A stretch of DNA of 14,162 nt from Methanobacteriota archaeon (GTDB lineage Archaea > Thermoplasmatota > Poseidoniia > Poseidoniales > Thalassarchaeaceae): positions 1 to 14,162 of the forward strand of contig PCAI01000053.1 in assembly GCA_002731195.1 (NCBI GenBank), in the 5' to 3' direction. The notes beneath the pieces were generated by a model. It worked only from the letters and a program-made list of their open reading frames with translations, did no database searches and was not told where the DNA came from. Shown here in pieces: positions 1 through 6,650 of this stretch; the first letter of the stretch is position 1; each line of letters begins with the position of its first letter. Both the position numbers and the translations under genes were made by a program.

Positions 1-1519
1 CTACAGTTCCATCAGGTATTGATAAATTAAACCAAACATCGGTAACAGTTCTTGCTTTAATGACCTTACTAACTACATAATTATCATGATCAACTAGATT
101 ATTAGAATCTATTCTCAAAGGATAATTATACATCCAAGATTCGTTAGATAAAACAGTCCAATATCTCAGAACGATATCAATATAGCCTTTATTCATTATC
201 CTACAATGAAGAGATGGGGGGCTAGGATCAGCTGCCATAACAATGTATGAGTTGGGCAATGGATCATTGCACTGAGCATCGATTGTGTATTCTGGATATC
301 TCTCTATTCCAAAGATTAGGAAAGAGTCGAGATGTATTCCTTCATTCGCATCTGAACCATCCGATAAGAATAAAAATGAAAGGAAAAATCCATCACTCTG
401 GTGTAAATCGGTAACATTCCAGATCAACCTAGACCATTCTCCTTCATTTGTAGAGAGATTTTGTTCAGTGTAGTTGTAATAATGCGTTTCATATCCTGAG
501 TCAGTTTCTAATAAGATAGAATCGCCACTATCCATTTGCCCCCAGGCATTGGTTACAATCTGCATTGAATAAAAATTTGGACTTTTGACCTTGACTTTGC
601 ATATGTATTGAGAATAAAGTGATGACATGGCCGAAGTAAATCCTCCTTGCCCGAGTCCGTGTTCATAACCATCTCCCCACACTCCATCAGAGCATCCATC
701 TTGGTTACTTGTTGTCACCCATGCCCAATGTAATCTGTCAAATCTGTTAGAAGCATACCTATCGCTATCATCACCCGAAACTTTCCAGTGCCAATCTCCG
801 TTTGCACTATTGTTATTCTCCATTCTCCAAGTTCCAGTAGGGAAATCCCCATCCAATGATTGTCCATTTTGCTCATATCCTGCACCAAACCAAGTCGGCC
901 TTCCATATCCCTGTGGCATGTTAGTACAGTATTTTCCCTCATTTCCTTCATCACCACAATTACCATTATCCATATCATCAGACCATGCTGCTATGGGGAC
1001 TTCTCTTTCTACTCTATCATTATCTGTGTTTCCATCTTGTAAACCAGCATCAACGGCCCCTACTATGACCATTCCGCCACCTAATAAACCATCATCATTT
1101 AATGTACTATGGGCCGTATTGGGAATCCAAACAAATTCCAATCTCTCGGATTGTGAACTTGATAAAGTAACATTAAATGTCCACTCATTTATCAAAAAAC
1201 CAATAGGGTGCCATATCTGAAGAGAAGCGTTTGCAGTTACTTGTGTGGGCTGAAAACCTAATTGTATGAATGTTACATTAATTTGTATTGGAGTACCTTT
1301 GATTAAATATTCTTGGACAGAAGAATTTGGTTGTATCCATTCCATTGGAGTTCCCGAAGAATTACCTAATTCTATGTCAAGTGCCCTGAAATCTACAGCA
1401 TCAGATTTAGTTCCTACCTTGGATTCATTTGTGTTCTCGAAATTTGTAGATGTTAACATCGGGTAAGCACTAACTAGAAGGAAGGTGATTACGATAACAT
1501 AAGAATAGAGACTACGCAT
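1..1519 (-). CDS. Large secreted/cell-surface multidomain protein, C-terminus beyond window
   Basis: An uninterrupted minus-strand frame runs from ATG at 1519 to the left edge: 506 codons and no stop, so the C-terminus is missing. The N-terminus (MRSLYSYVIVITFLLVSAYP) is a signal peptide, so the protein is exported. Residues about 45-135 look like an Ig-like beta-sandwich. Residues about 155-300 are rich in Asp, Gly, Asn and Trp, with acidic stretches (DNDRVERE, SDDMDNGN, SGDDSD) that could bind calcium. Residues about 320-405 resemble a MAM/jelly-roll module: a WGQMDSGD turn, an EWSRLIWNVTDL strand, then FLSDGSDANEGIHLDSF. A further beta module follows from about 418, possibly CARDB-like (VTDVWFNLSIPDG at the edge). 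At least six cysteines suggest disulfides. The function is not recognised; adhesion, polymer binding or an S-layer-associated role are all possible. It has its own divergent promoter region shared with the gene at 1658. Confidence 0.8.
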   Translation of the reverse strand, partial: MRSLYSYVIVITFLLVSAYPMLTSTNFENTNESKVGTKSDAVDFRALDIELGNSSGTPMEWIQPNSSVQEYLIKGTPIQINVTFIQLGFQPTQVTANASLQIWHPIGFLINEWTFNVTLSSSQSERLEFVWIPNTAHSTLNDDGLLGGGMVIVGAVDAGLQDGNTDNDRVEREVPIAAWSDDMDNGNCGDEGNEGKYCTNMPQGYGRPTWFGAGYEQNGQSLDGDFPTGTWRMENNNSANGDWHWKVSGDDSDRYASNRFDRLHWAWVTTSNQDGCSDGVWGDGYEHGLGQGGFTSAMSSLYSQYICKVKVKSPNFYSMQIVTNAWGQMDSGDSILLETDSGYETHYYNYTEQNLSTNEGEWSRLIWNVTDLHQSDGFFLSFLFLSDGSDANEGIHLDSFLIFGIERYPEYTIDAQCNDPLPNSYIVMAADPSPPSLHCRIMNKGYIDIVLRYWTVLSNESWMYNYPLRIDSNNLVDHDNYVVSKVIKARTVTDVWFNLSIPDGTV

Positions 1520-1657
1520 GTACAAGTAATTCGGATGAACTTTTATCTATGAAAGTATGGGGTGGAAGTTTAATCAAATATAAAGCCGGTAATTTGAAAA
1601 ATATACTAAAATAATAACTCTTCTGTATTTCTCAAATGAAGACCTTATCTCTATTGA
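1520..1657. promoter_or_regulatory. Divergent intergenic promoter region
   Basis: This 138-bp AT-rich gap separates two divergent genes and holds no gene. A TATA-like element on the minus strand (plus-strand CAAATATAAAG at 1575-1585) would start transcription near 1555 and leave a leader of about 36 nt for the surface protein. On the plus strand AAAAATATACTA at 1597-1607 would start near 1630, leaving a leader of about 28 nt for the gene at 1658. Both calls rest only on composition and spacing. No clear Shine-Dalgarno sequence precedes either start. Confidence 0.35.
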
Positions 1658-2683
1658 ATGATACGTCAACGTATGGGTGTAGGCGGGAATTTACTGAAAC
1701 GTTTCCACTTAGCCATAATTATAATATGCCAAGTTACTATTGTTCCCACCTTTTTATTCTCGATAGCATACCTGATAGATATAGACCTTGATAATGCAAG
1801 TATTGGACTAAGGACAGAAATGATTAGTTGGATATTTGCAGCAGGAATAACTTACGGGATTATTTCTCTTGGACTTGCGTTGATTATGAGCGGATATACT
1901 CCTTTTTATATTTCAAATAATGGCGGTTGGCTCGCTGTAACTGGATTGAGTAGGAGAAATAATGATCCAGAGTTAATTGACAGAGCGAGATTGAGTGCCT
2001 ATAAAACCCCCCATGGAACGATGAGTAGACTAGTACATAAGAAAATAAAAAGAGAGAATTATGACATAATGACAGTTCATGGAGGTTTACAGTTACTGGC
2101 AATACCTTTGCAAGTCATTCTCATTGCTGTTCCTCTAATAATAATGGAAGGTGTGCCGAAGGACCTCATTAAATCTGACTCTGCATTTCAATTAGGGATA
2201 ATAGGCTATCTCATTGCATTATGGGCAGCGATTCGGATACATCCATTAATTTCATCTAGGCTAATCGGTGTAGCATACCTGCTGAGGAATATTTTAGGAA
2301 GATTTGGGAGAATCTCTTGGACGATGCCATTAATTCTTTATTGGATATTTGCAAGATTCTTCTTAGCCTTGTCATTGAATTGGTTGGGCGTTGATTATGA
2401 ACAATGGCATGAAATGCAATTAGAGAAGATAATTATTCAGACAGTAGTGGATGAAGCAATCATTCCCGAAAAGGCCTTACTTGATTCGATTGTAGCAATA
2501 TCAGTACTACCAATGGCCACATTTACTACTTTCTCTGTCCTTAGTGGAATGAAAGAGATGCCGGAATGGATGTTGGGTCAAGAAGAAAAATTAGAAAATG
2601 TAAATACAAATGCCCTAGAAGCATCCAATACTAGAGAAGAGAAAAGCGATGATGATCCTTTTGGCTTTTTTAGTAATGATTAG
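1658..2683 (+). CDS. Polytopic membrane protein of unknown function
   Basis: A 341-residue protein not assigned to a family. About six hydrophobic segments are visible, near residues 17-40, 55-80, 142-163, 178-196, 222-243 and 274-295. A basic loop lies between the second and third (RRNNDPELIDRARLSAYKTPHG, then HKKIKREN). The C-terminal 45 residues are hydrophilic and acidic and end in DDDPFGFFSND, a short aromatic tag that could be a binding motif on the cytoplasmic side. The basic loops suggest that this side faces the cytoplasm (positive-inside rule). The chosen start is ATG 1658; ATG 1673, five codons on, is also possible. The gene is monocistronic and its TAG stop (2681-2683) touches the stop of the convergent gene with no spacer. 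No catalytic motif is apparent. Confidence 0.75.
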   Translation: MIRQRMGVGGNLLKRFHLAIIIICQVTIVPTFLFSIAYLIDIDLDNASIGLRTEMISWIFAAGITYGIISLGLALIMSGYTPFYISNNGGWLAVTGLSRRNNDPELIDRARLSAYKTPHGTMSRLVHKKIKRENYDIMTVHGGLQLLAIPLQVILIAVPLIIMEGVPKDLIKSDSAFQLGIIGYLIALWAAIRIHPLISSRLIGVAYLLRNILGRFGRISWTMPLILYWIFARFFLALSLNWLGVDYEQWHEMQLEKIIIQTVVDEAIIPEKALLDSIVAISVLPMATFTTFSVLSGMKEMPEWMLGQEEKLENVNTNALEASNTREEKSDDDPFGFFSND

Positions 2684-2920
2684 TTAGAAGAAGTAATCTA
2701 AAATAAAATTTAGTAATTTCCAACCAGAACCTAAAAATAGCCCGAAAAGGATAATGTTTGGACCATACAAAAACAGAAATATTGCAGAAATTAAAATCAA
2801 AGATAATAATAAGAATCTTTTTTCTGTATTTTTACCATCTAGATAATGAACACTATCTAGAGATAAAGGAACAAAAAATCCTACTGTGAAGTATAGAATG
2901 TTAAGAATAAAATTTAACAA
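2684..2920 (-). CDS. Small membrane protein of unknown function, TTG start
   Basis: A 78-residue hydrophobic protein with two or three membrane segments (about residues 4-20, 36-52 and 54-68), separated by a polar loop HYLDGKNTEKR. No family is recognised. The start is TTG at 2920-2918; there is no ATG in the frame and an in-frame TAA lies just upstream. Support for the TTG comes from the aminotransferase stop region: its last codons (AGA GGA GAG TAA) supply a GGAG Shine-Dalgarno match with 6 nt between it and TTG. The gene starts one base after the aminotransferase stop, so the two are almost certainly cotranscribed and perhaps translationally coupled. Its stop abuts that of the convergent membrane-protein gene. 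The protein is short, so the call is less sure than for its neighbours. Confidence 0.6.
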   Translation of the reverse strand: MLNFILNILYFTVGFFVPLSLDSVHYLDGKNTEKRFLLLSLILISAIFLFLYGPNIILFGLFLGSGWKLLNFILDYFF

Positions 2921-2921
2921 A

Positions 2922-4073
2922 TTACTCTCCTCTTAATTCAGAAAGTACTTCTTCGAGACGGTCCATTCCTTTAGAAATACCATCTTTATCGAGAGTATAA
3001 GCAAATCTAAGATGTCCTTCTCCTGCTTCTCCAAAAGCAGTCCCTGGAGAACATAGTACTCCTCCCCTTTCTAAAATTGCTATAGCTAATTGCTCACTGT
3101 TATAGCCTTCCACTTCTACCTTCGGGAATACATAAAAAGCACCATCTGGGACATGGCAAGAAACTCCTGCCATTGCATTTAATCTGTTACAAATTAAATC
3201 TCTTCTTGACTTAAATTCTGAGCACATTAATGAGGGGTAGTCAGAGGCTTTATTCATAGCTTCTAAAACTGCATATTGCATTGCATCATTACTACAAGCA
3301 GTAACATAATATTGCATTTTGTTTATTTCAATCATAGCCTCTGTATCAGGAGAAAGGACATATCCGATTCTCCAACCTGTCATCGCAAATGTTTTTGAGA
3401 AGGAGTTTATTAAGAATAATTTATCATGACCTGCTCCTAAAAAAGAAACATGTTCTTCATTGTATATTATCCGATCATATACTTCATCCGTTATAATCCA
3501 TAAATCATTTTTTTTAGCAAATTCAACCAAAACATCACGTTGTTCACTTGAAACTGTGGCGCCTGTTGGGTTGCTAGGAAAGTTAACTAGTATTGCCACG
3601 GTTTTATCATTTATTCTTGATTCCAAATCATCAATAGTCGGTACAAAACCATTATCAAAATTACAAGGATAGAAATTCGGCTCACCACCGCATATTACTG
3701 CATGTTGAGGATATAATGGGAAATATGGCTCAGGAATTAAGACATTGTCTCCTGGATTAACTATTGCCAAAAAAACATCCAAGAGGGCGTTTGTTCCACT
3801 CATCGTTATACATACATTTGATTGCCCTAAATTTGGAGACAAGTGAGACCATTGATCGGCTATTTTTTGCCTCAGTTGTGGTAGACCAGCAGTAGTAGTA
3901 TACTTATTCTTACCTTGTTCCATTGCAGAATTAAAAGCCTCAATGGCTATTTTCGGAGGTTGGAAATCTGGCTCCCCTAGTCCAAACTGGACTGTATCAT
4001 CTCCAGCCATATCAAACATACGCCTTACTCCCGTAGGCCGTATACTATTTGCACGCTCGGAGAACCTCACCAT
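2922..4073 (-). CDS. Class I/II pyridoxal-phosphate aminotransferase (aspartate aminotransferase-like)
   Basis: A 383-residue fold-type I PLP enzyme, normal length for the AspC/AAT family, probably cytoplasmic. Visible signatures in order are GLGEPDF (31-37) near the N-terminus, YTTTAGLPQLR (58-68), FPSNPTG with Asn168, TDEVYD with Asp196 and Tyr199, SFSKTFAMTGWRIGY with the Schiff-base Lys227, and HLRFAY with Arg356, the expected carboxylate-binding arginine. It should exchange an amino group between an amino acid and 2-oxoglutarate or another keto acid. The sequence alone does not separate aspartate, alanine, aromatic or branched-chain preference. The start is ATG 4073; GTG follows directly as codon 2. 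It lies 68 bp downstream of the subtilase gene and one base upstream of a small membrane-protein gene. That order does not by itself indicate a pathway. Confidence 0.9.
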   Translation of the reverse strand: MVRFSERANSIRPTGVRRMFDMAGDDTVQFGLGEPDFQPPKIAIEAFNSAMEQGKNKYTTTAGLPQLRQKIADQWSHLSPNLGQSNVCITMSGTNALLDVFLAIVNPGDNVLIPEPYFPLYPQHAVICGGEPNFYPCNFDNGFVPTIDDLESRINDKTVAILVNFPSNPTGATVSSEQRDVLVEFAKKNDLWIITDEVYDRIIYNEEHVSFLGAGHDKLFLINSFSKTFAMTGWRIGYVLSPDTEAMIEINKMQYYVTACSNDAMQYAVLEAMNKASDYPSLMCSEFKSRRDLICNRLNAMAGVSCHVPDGAFYVFPKVEVEGYNSEQLAIAILERGGVLCSPGTAFGEAGEGHLRFAYTLDKDGISKGMDRLEEVLSELRGE

Positions 4074-4101
4074 GGCCTGCCGAGGGATGGCCGGGGGTTT
4101 T

Positions 4102-4126
4102 AAGAAGACTTGATAAAAGTCATCAA
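4102..4126 (-). promoter_or_regulatory. Candidate TATA element with overlapping inverted repeats ahead of the aminotransferase
   Basis: On the minus strand the gap between subtilase and aminotransferase contains CTTTTATCAAG (4109-4119), TATA-like and about 36-46 nt from the ATG. Two short inverted repeats overlap here: TTGAT/ATCAA (4110-4114 with 4122-4126) and GACTT/AAGTC (4107-4111 with 4117-4121). They are mutually exclusive as RNA hairpins. This could end the subtilase transcript, bind a regulator, or be chance in AT-rich DNA. The remaining 28 bases before the start are GC-rich. Confidence 0.25.
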
Positions 4127-4141
4127 AATGGCATTAAGAAA

Positions 4142-6322
4142 TCAATCGTGAATTAATTGTGCATCTAATGCATCATTCGAATTGGCCATATGCGCGTCAT
4201 CATTTCCAGAAGAGGGAGTGACAATTCCTGTTCGAGTTTTTTGGAAAAAATTAAATTTGGTGCTATATTTTCTTTGTACCATAATTGAATACCCAGTAAT
4301 AAAAACGAATAATGAAATTGAGGCAACCATTATGATCGAAATAGATTGTGTTTGACTATTATCTCCCCCTCCTTCTATCATTATTAATACCGGGAGAGAA
4401 TACTGATCCTGAGAAGTTGCTCTAACTTCTATTTCATGGGAGCCGGTAGAAAGTTGATTCGGATAAATTGGCAACCCCCAAGTCAATGGAGTCAAAGGCC
4501 CGATTTCTAAAGATGATTCTGTATCTTCAACCCACAATTCATCGGGATTAAAGAAATTCCAGTTGCCCCCATCTATACGATATTGCATTCCTTCAACATC
4601 CCCCATTTGGCCCCAGGTATGGCCTATTATTTCTACACAATTAGAACAGGAAGTATTTTCACTATTTACTGAGAGTAGATGATTTTGAATATATGGATTA
4701 ATAGATACTGTTTGGTTGGTTTCTTTAAGATGTATCGCCAAAGAGACTGCGGCAAAGGCATCGACCATTCCGTATCCAAAGTCTCTGTTCCAATATGGAT
4801 CTATTTCTGGAGCGCTTGGCTCTCCTCTTCTCTCAGCGGTTTGCTTGAGTACTTCTTTGATTTGCAATGGCGTTAGATCCTCATTCGCCTCAATTAGTAG
4901 TGCTATTATTCCAGAAACCGACGGAGTGGCATATGATGTACCACTTCCTCTCCCGGTGTATGTATTCTGTGATGCATCACCTCCAACAAAATTATTGCAA
5001 CCTCCACTAGTGACACATGCTTCAGCCTGAATTATATTTGATCCGGGTGCACTTATTTCGGGCTTTAATTCGTTTAATGGATTTCCATCTCCATTATCTT
5101 TCCTTTGACCTCTACTAGAATAGCTTGCCACAGTATCATCATCTCTATCAATAGTATTCTGGTCATCTGTGGCCCCAACCGTAATTGATAATGACGAAGA
5201 ACCCATGCCAGATAAGCCATCATTATCTGGTCCATCATTTCCTGCGGCCACTGAAACGGTTATTCCAACTTCCATCGCCTCATCCAATATCCTGCTATGC
5301 ATATCCGTACCATCTGAGCCTCCATCTTCATGGCTTGTAATTCCCCATGATAGAGAGATGATGTCGATGCCATAATCCTCTTCTGAAGTCCCTTGCCAAG
5401 CATCATCTCGATGATCAATTATCCATTGGATACCATTCATTGCAGACTCATAAAACTCTTGCTCAAGTAAATAATTCTCGAAAGGTCCTGCTCCTACATC
5501 AGTTCCTATTCTAACATCAATAAGTTTGGCATCTGGTGCAGAACCTGTGAAATTAGAAATACTTCCATCGGCTTCAATCCCTGTTGAACTAGCCATTCCC
5601 ATACATGCAGTACCGTGTTGATTTGCATCATCAGGATCGAATGTACCATCAGTTGGCCTTGGGCCGAAACCTGCTAGTACACAATTAGGATCTGAAGGAT
5701 TATAGCAGACTGCATCATAACCTGCAACAAATTTTTCACTTAATCCAGGGTGTTCATTGTCTACTCCGGTATCTGTAAGTGCAATATTAACGCCTTTTCC
5801 AGTAACTCCTAAGTCCCATGCTCCCGGATAAATACTTGAATTACTGGCCTTTACAGAAGGTGTTTGAATGTCTCCATAGAAGATTACTGAGCCATATCTT
5901 TCAACCATTACTACATCTTCCAATAGAGATAATTGAAAGATTTGCTGCTTCTCAACAGGGCCCAGAAGAAGAGCTTTGACTGAGTTTAATTCCAAACGTA
6001 TATCAAAACCCATACTTTTGATTTTTGATTTATCTTCTTCAGTTACATCACGGGAAAAGGAAATTCCAATATTTACTAGACCTGTAGAGTTTTGAATAGA
6101 ATCATGAATACCATTTCTATCTGAATCCAAGGCCGATGTAGTCCACCATGGATTTGAGTTTAGCCATGTAATGTTTTCCTGAAAAGGGAACTCAAAACCA
6201 TCATTTGAAGTATCATTTTCTTGAAATGAATCGTTATCAATACTTGGAGGTAATGAGATACTGCCGATGAGTGAAAATGTTAGAATCGATACAATGAAAA
6301 TTGCAACTTTACTATCTCCCAT
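4142..6322 (-). CDS. Membrane-anchored subtilisin-like serine protease (S8 family)
   Basis: A 726-residue exported endopeptidase with a complete catalytic set: Asp184 (ALTDTGVD), His236 (NQHGTACMGMASS), oxyanion Asn362 (AAGNDGP) and Ser463 (GTSYATP). Order of parts: signal peptide (about 1-22); a DSDRNGIHD calcium-type loop (66-74); an inhibitor_I9-like propeptide (about 82-150); the S8 domain (about 165-530) with loop insertions and paired cysteines; an Ig-like domain (about 560-650, with YRIDGGNWNFF); a membrane helix (about 661-681); and a 45-residue cytoplasmic tail. It is therefore tethered outside the cell, suited to digesting environmental protein or maturing surface proteins. The start is ATG 6322, directly before the signal peptide. 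An in-frame extension of 42 codons upstream is rejected because it reads through the tRNA-Trp gene and would bury the signal peptide. Neighbours on the same strand are the tRNA upstream and the aminotransferase downstream. Confidence 0.93.
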   Translation of the reverse strand: MGDSKVAIFIVSILTFSLIGSISLPPSIDNDSFQENDTSNDGFEFPFQENITWLNSNPWWTTSALDSDRNGIHDSIQNSTGLVNIGISFSRDVTEEDKSKIKSMGFDIRLELNSVKALLLGPVEKQQIFQLSLLEDVVMVERYGSVIFYGDIQTPSVKASNSSIYPGAWDLGVTGKGVNIALTDTGVDNEHPGLSEKFVAGYDAVCYNPSDPNCVLAGFGPRPTDGTFDPDDANQHGTACMGMASSTGIEADGSISNFTGSAPDAKLIDVRIGTDVGAGPFENYLLEQEFYESAMNGIQWIIDHRDDAWQGTSEEDYGIDIISLSWGITSHEDGGSDGTDMHSRILDEAMEVGITVSVAAGNDGPDNDGLSGMGSSSLSITVGATDDQNTIDRDDDTVASYSSRGQRKDNGDGNPLNELKPEISAPGSNIIQAEACVTSGGCNNFVGGDASQNTYTGRGSGTSYATPSVSGIIALLIEANEDLTPLQIKEVLKQTAERRGEPSAPEIDPYWNRDFGYGMVDAFAAVSLAIHLKETNQTVSINPYIQNHLLSVNSENTSCSNCVEIIGHTWGQMGDVEGMQYRIDGGNWNFFNPDELWVEDTESSLEIGPLTPLTWGLPIYPNQLSTGSHEIEVRATSQDQYSLPVLIMIEGGGDNSQTQSISIIMVASISLFVFITGYSIMVQRKYSTKFNFFQKTRTGIVTPSSGNDDAHMANSNDALDAQLIHD

Positions 6323-6368
6323 GGGCGTGCGACAAGTAAGTGTTTCTTCAAATAAACTGACACATGAT

Positions 6369-6381
6369 AAACATATAGTAA
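6369..6381 (-). promoter_or_regulatory. Candidate TATA box of the subtilase gene
   Basis: The minus strand reads TTACTATATGTTT here, a good archaeal TATA-like element. Transcription would begin about 26 bp downstream near 6350, leaving a leader of about 28 nt before ATG 6322. It sits just past the T-tract that follows the tRNA, so the protease gene can be expressed separately from the tRNA. Confidence 0.4.
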
Positions 6382-6390
6382 ACAGAAAAA
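6382..6390 (-). terminator. Oligo-T terminator after tRNA-Trp
   Basis: Directly after the encoded CCA the minus strand reads TTTTTCTGTT. A run of five T immediately 3' of an archaeal tRNA is a typical intrinsic termination signal. There is no hairpin beyond the tRNA itself. Confidence 0.5.
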
Positions 6391-6579
6391 TGGTGGGGGC
6401 ACTGGGATTTGAACCCAGATCAGCAGGTTTCTTCCGCCTAGCGTGCACCTGGCAGGCGCACGCTCTCGGGTTGCGACAGGTCGGTGCTCCAGTTGGTCAT
6501 CAAAACCATCAGAAAACCATCTCGTCGTCATTCCCGTGCAACTGGAGCCCGCTGTACTACCAGGTTATACTATACCCCC
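6391..6579 (-). tRNA. trnW: tRNA-Trp (anticodon CCA), with intron and encoded 3' CCA
   Basis: The exons fold into a full cloverleaf. The acceptor GGGGGTA pairs with TGCCCCC; the D stem is GTAT/GTAC with loop AACCTGGTA; the anticodon stem GCGGG/CCTGC encloses CTCCAG plus A38; a 4-nt variable loop TGAT follows; the T arm is CTGGG-TTCAAAT-CCCAG, then discriminator A and encoded CCA. The anticodon CCA (6545-6543) specifies tryptophan. Exon 1 is 6579-6542 and exon 2 is 6428-6391, giving a 76-nt mature tRNA. The intron, 6541-6429, sits after position 37, the usual archaeal site. The splice positions are inferred from the cloverleaf; I could not draw a clean canonical bulge-helix-bulge, so they may shift by a base or two. 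A weak TATA-like CATAAGAG lies near 6607-6615. Confidence 0.95.
6429..6541 (-). ncRNA. tRNA-Trp intron containing a box C/D 2'-O-methylation guide
   Basis: The 113-nt intron contains a standard archaeal C/D arrangement in RNA order: box C AUGACGA (6531-6525), a 12-nt guide, box D' CUGA (6512-6509), a 5-6 nt spacer, box C' UGAUGA (6502-6497), a 12-nt guide, and box D CCGA (6484-6481, one mismatch to CUGA). A 5-bp terminal stem ACGGG/CCUGU (6537-6533 with 6480-6476) closes it. The D guide CAACTGGAGC (6495-6486) is fully complementary to GCTCCAGTTG (6548-6539) of the same precursor, and the D+5 rule selects C34. The D' guide points at C39 with only about six pairs. Downstream a perfect-ended 11-bp hairpin with loop GCC occupies 6464-6440. 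In Haloferax the tRNA-Trp intron is known to guide methylation at positions 34 and 39, so this is the homologous system. Confidence 0.85.
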
Positions 6580-6650
6580 ATAGGGATAGCAATCCGAGAA
6601 ACCTTACTCTTATGATGGTCTCGGTCAAAATTACTAAATTTGTAATAAAA
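6580..6650 (-). promoter_or_regulatory. Spacer upstream of tRNA-Trp with two inverted repeats
   Basis: This 71-bp gap lies between the stop of the 777-residue gene and the tRNA. On the minus strand, ATTAC-N7-GTAAT (6646-6630) is followed by a T-run, a plausible terminator for the upstream gene. A second, interrupted repeat, CCGAG and ACC paired with GGT and CTCGG (6624-6594), frames the weak TATA-like CATAAGAG. That repeat could mark a regulated tRNA promoter or be a second terminator stem. Confidence 0.3.

Noticed and set aside
715..1466. Several 60-136 codon open frames on both strands within 285-1466
   Set aside because: They overlap the continuous 506-codon minus-strand frame that has a signal peptide and domain-like sequence; they are shadows.
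4540..4680. Shared WGQM motif in the subtilase (HTWGQMGDVEG) and the surface protein (NAWGQMDSGD)
   Set aside because: The surrounding residues do not align; both are tryptophan-glycine turns in beta-sandwich domains, so common descent is not supported.
6323..6448. In-frame N-terminal extension of the subtilase by 42 codons
   Set aside because: It reads through the tRNA-Trp 3' exon and part of the intron, and the signal peptide begins only at ATG 6322.
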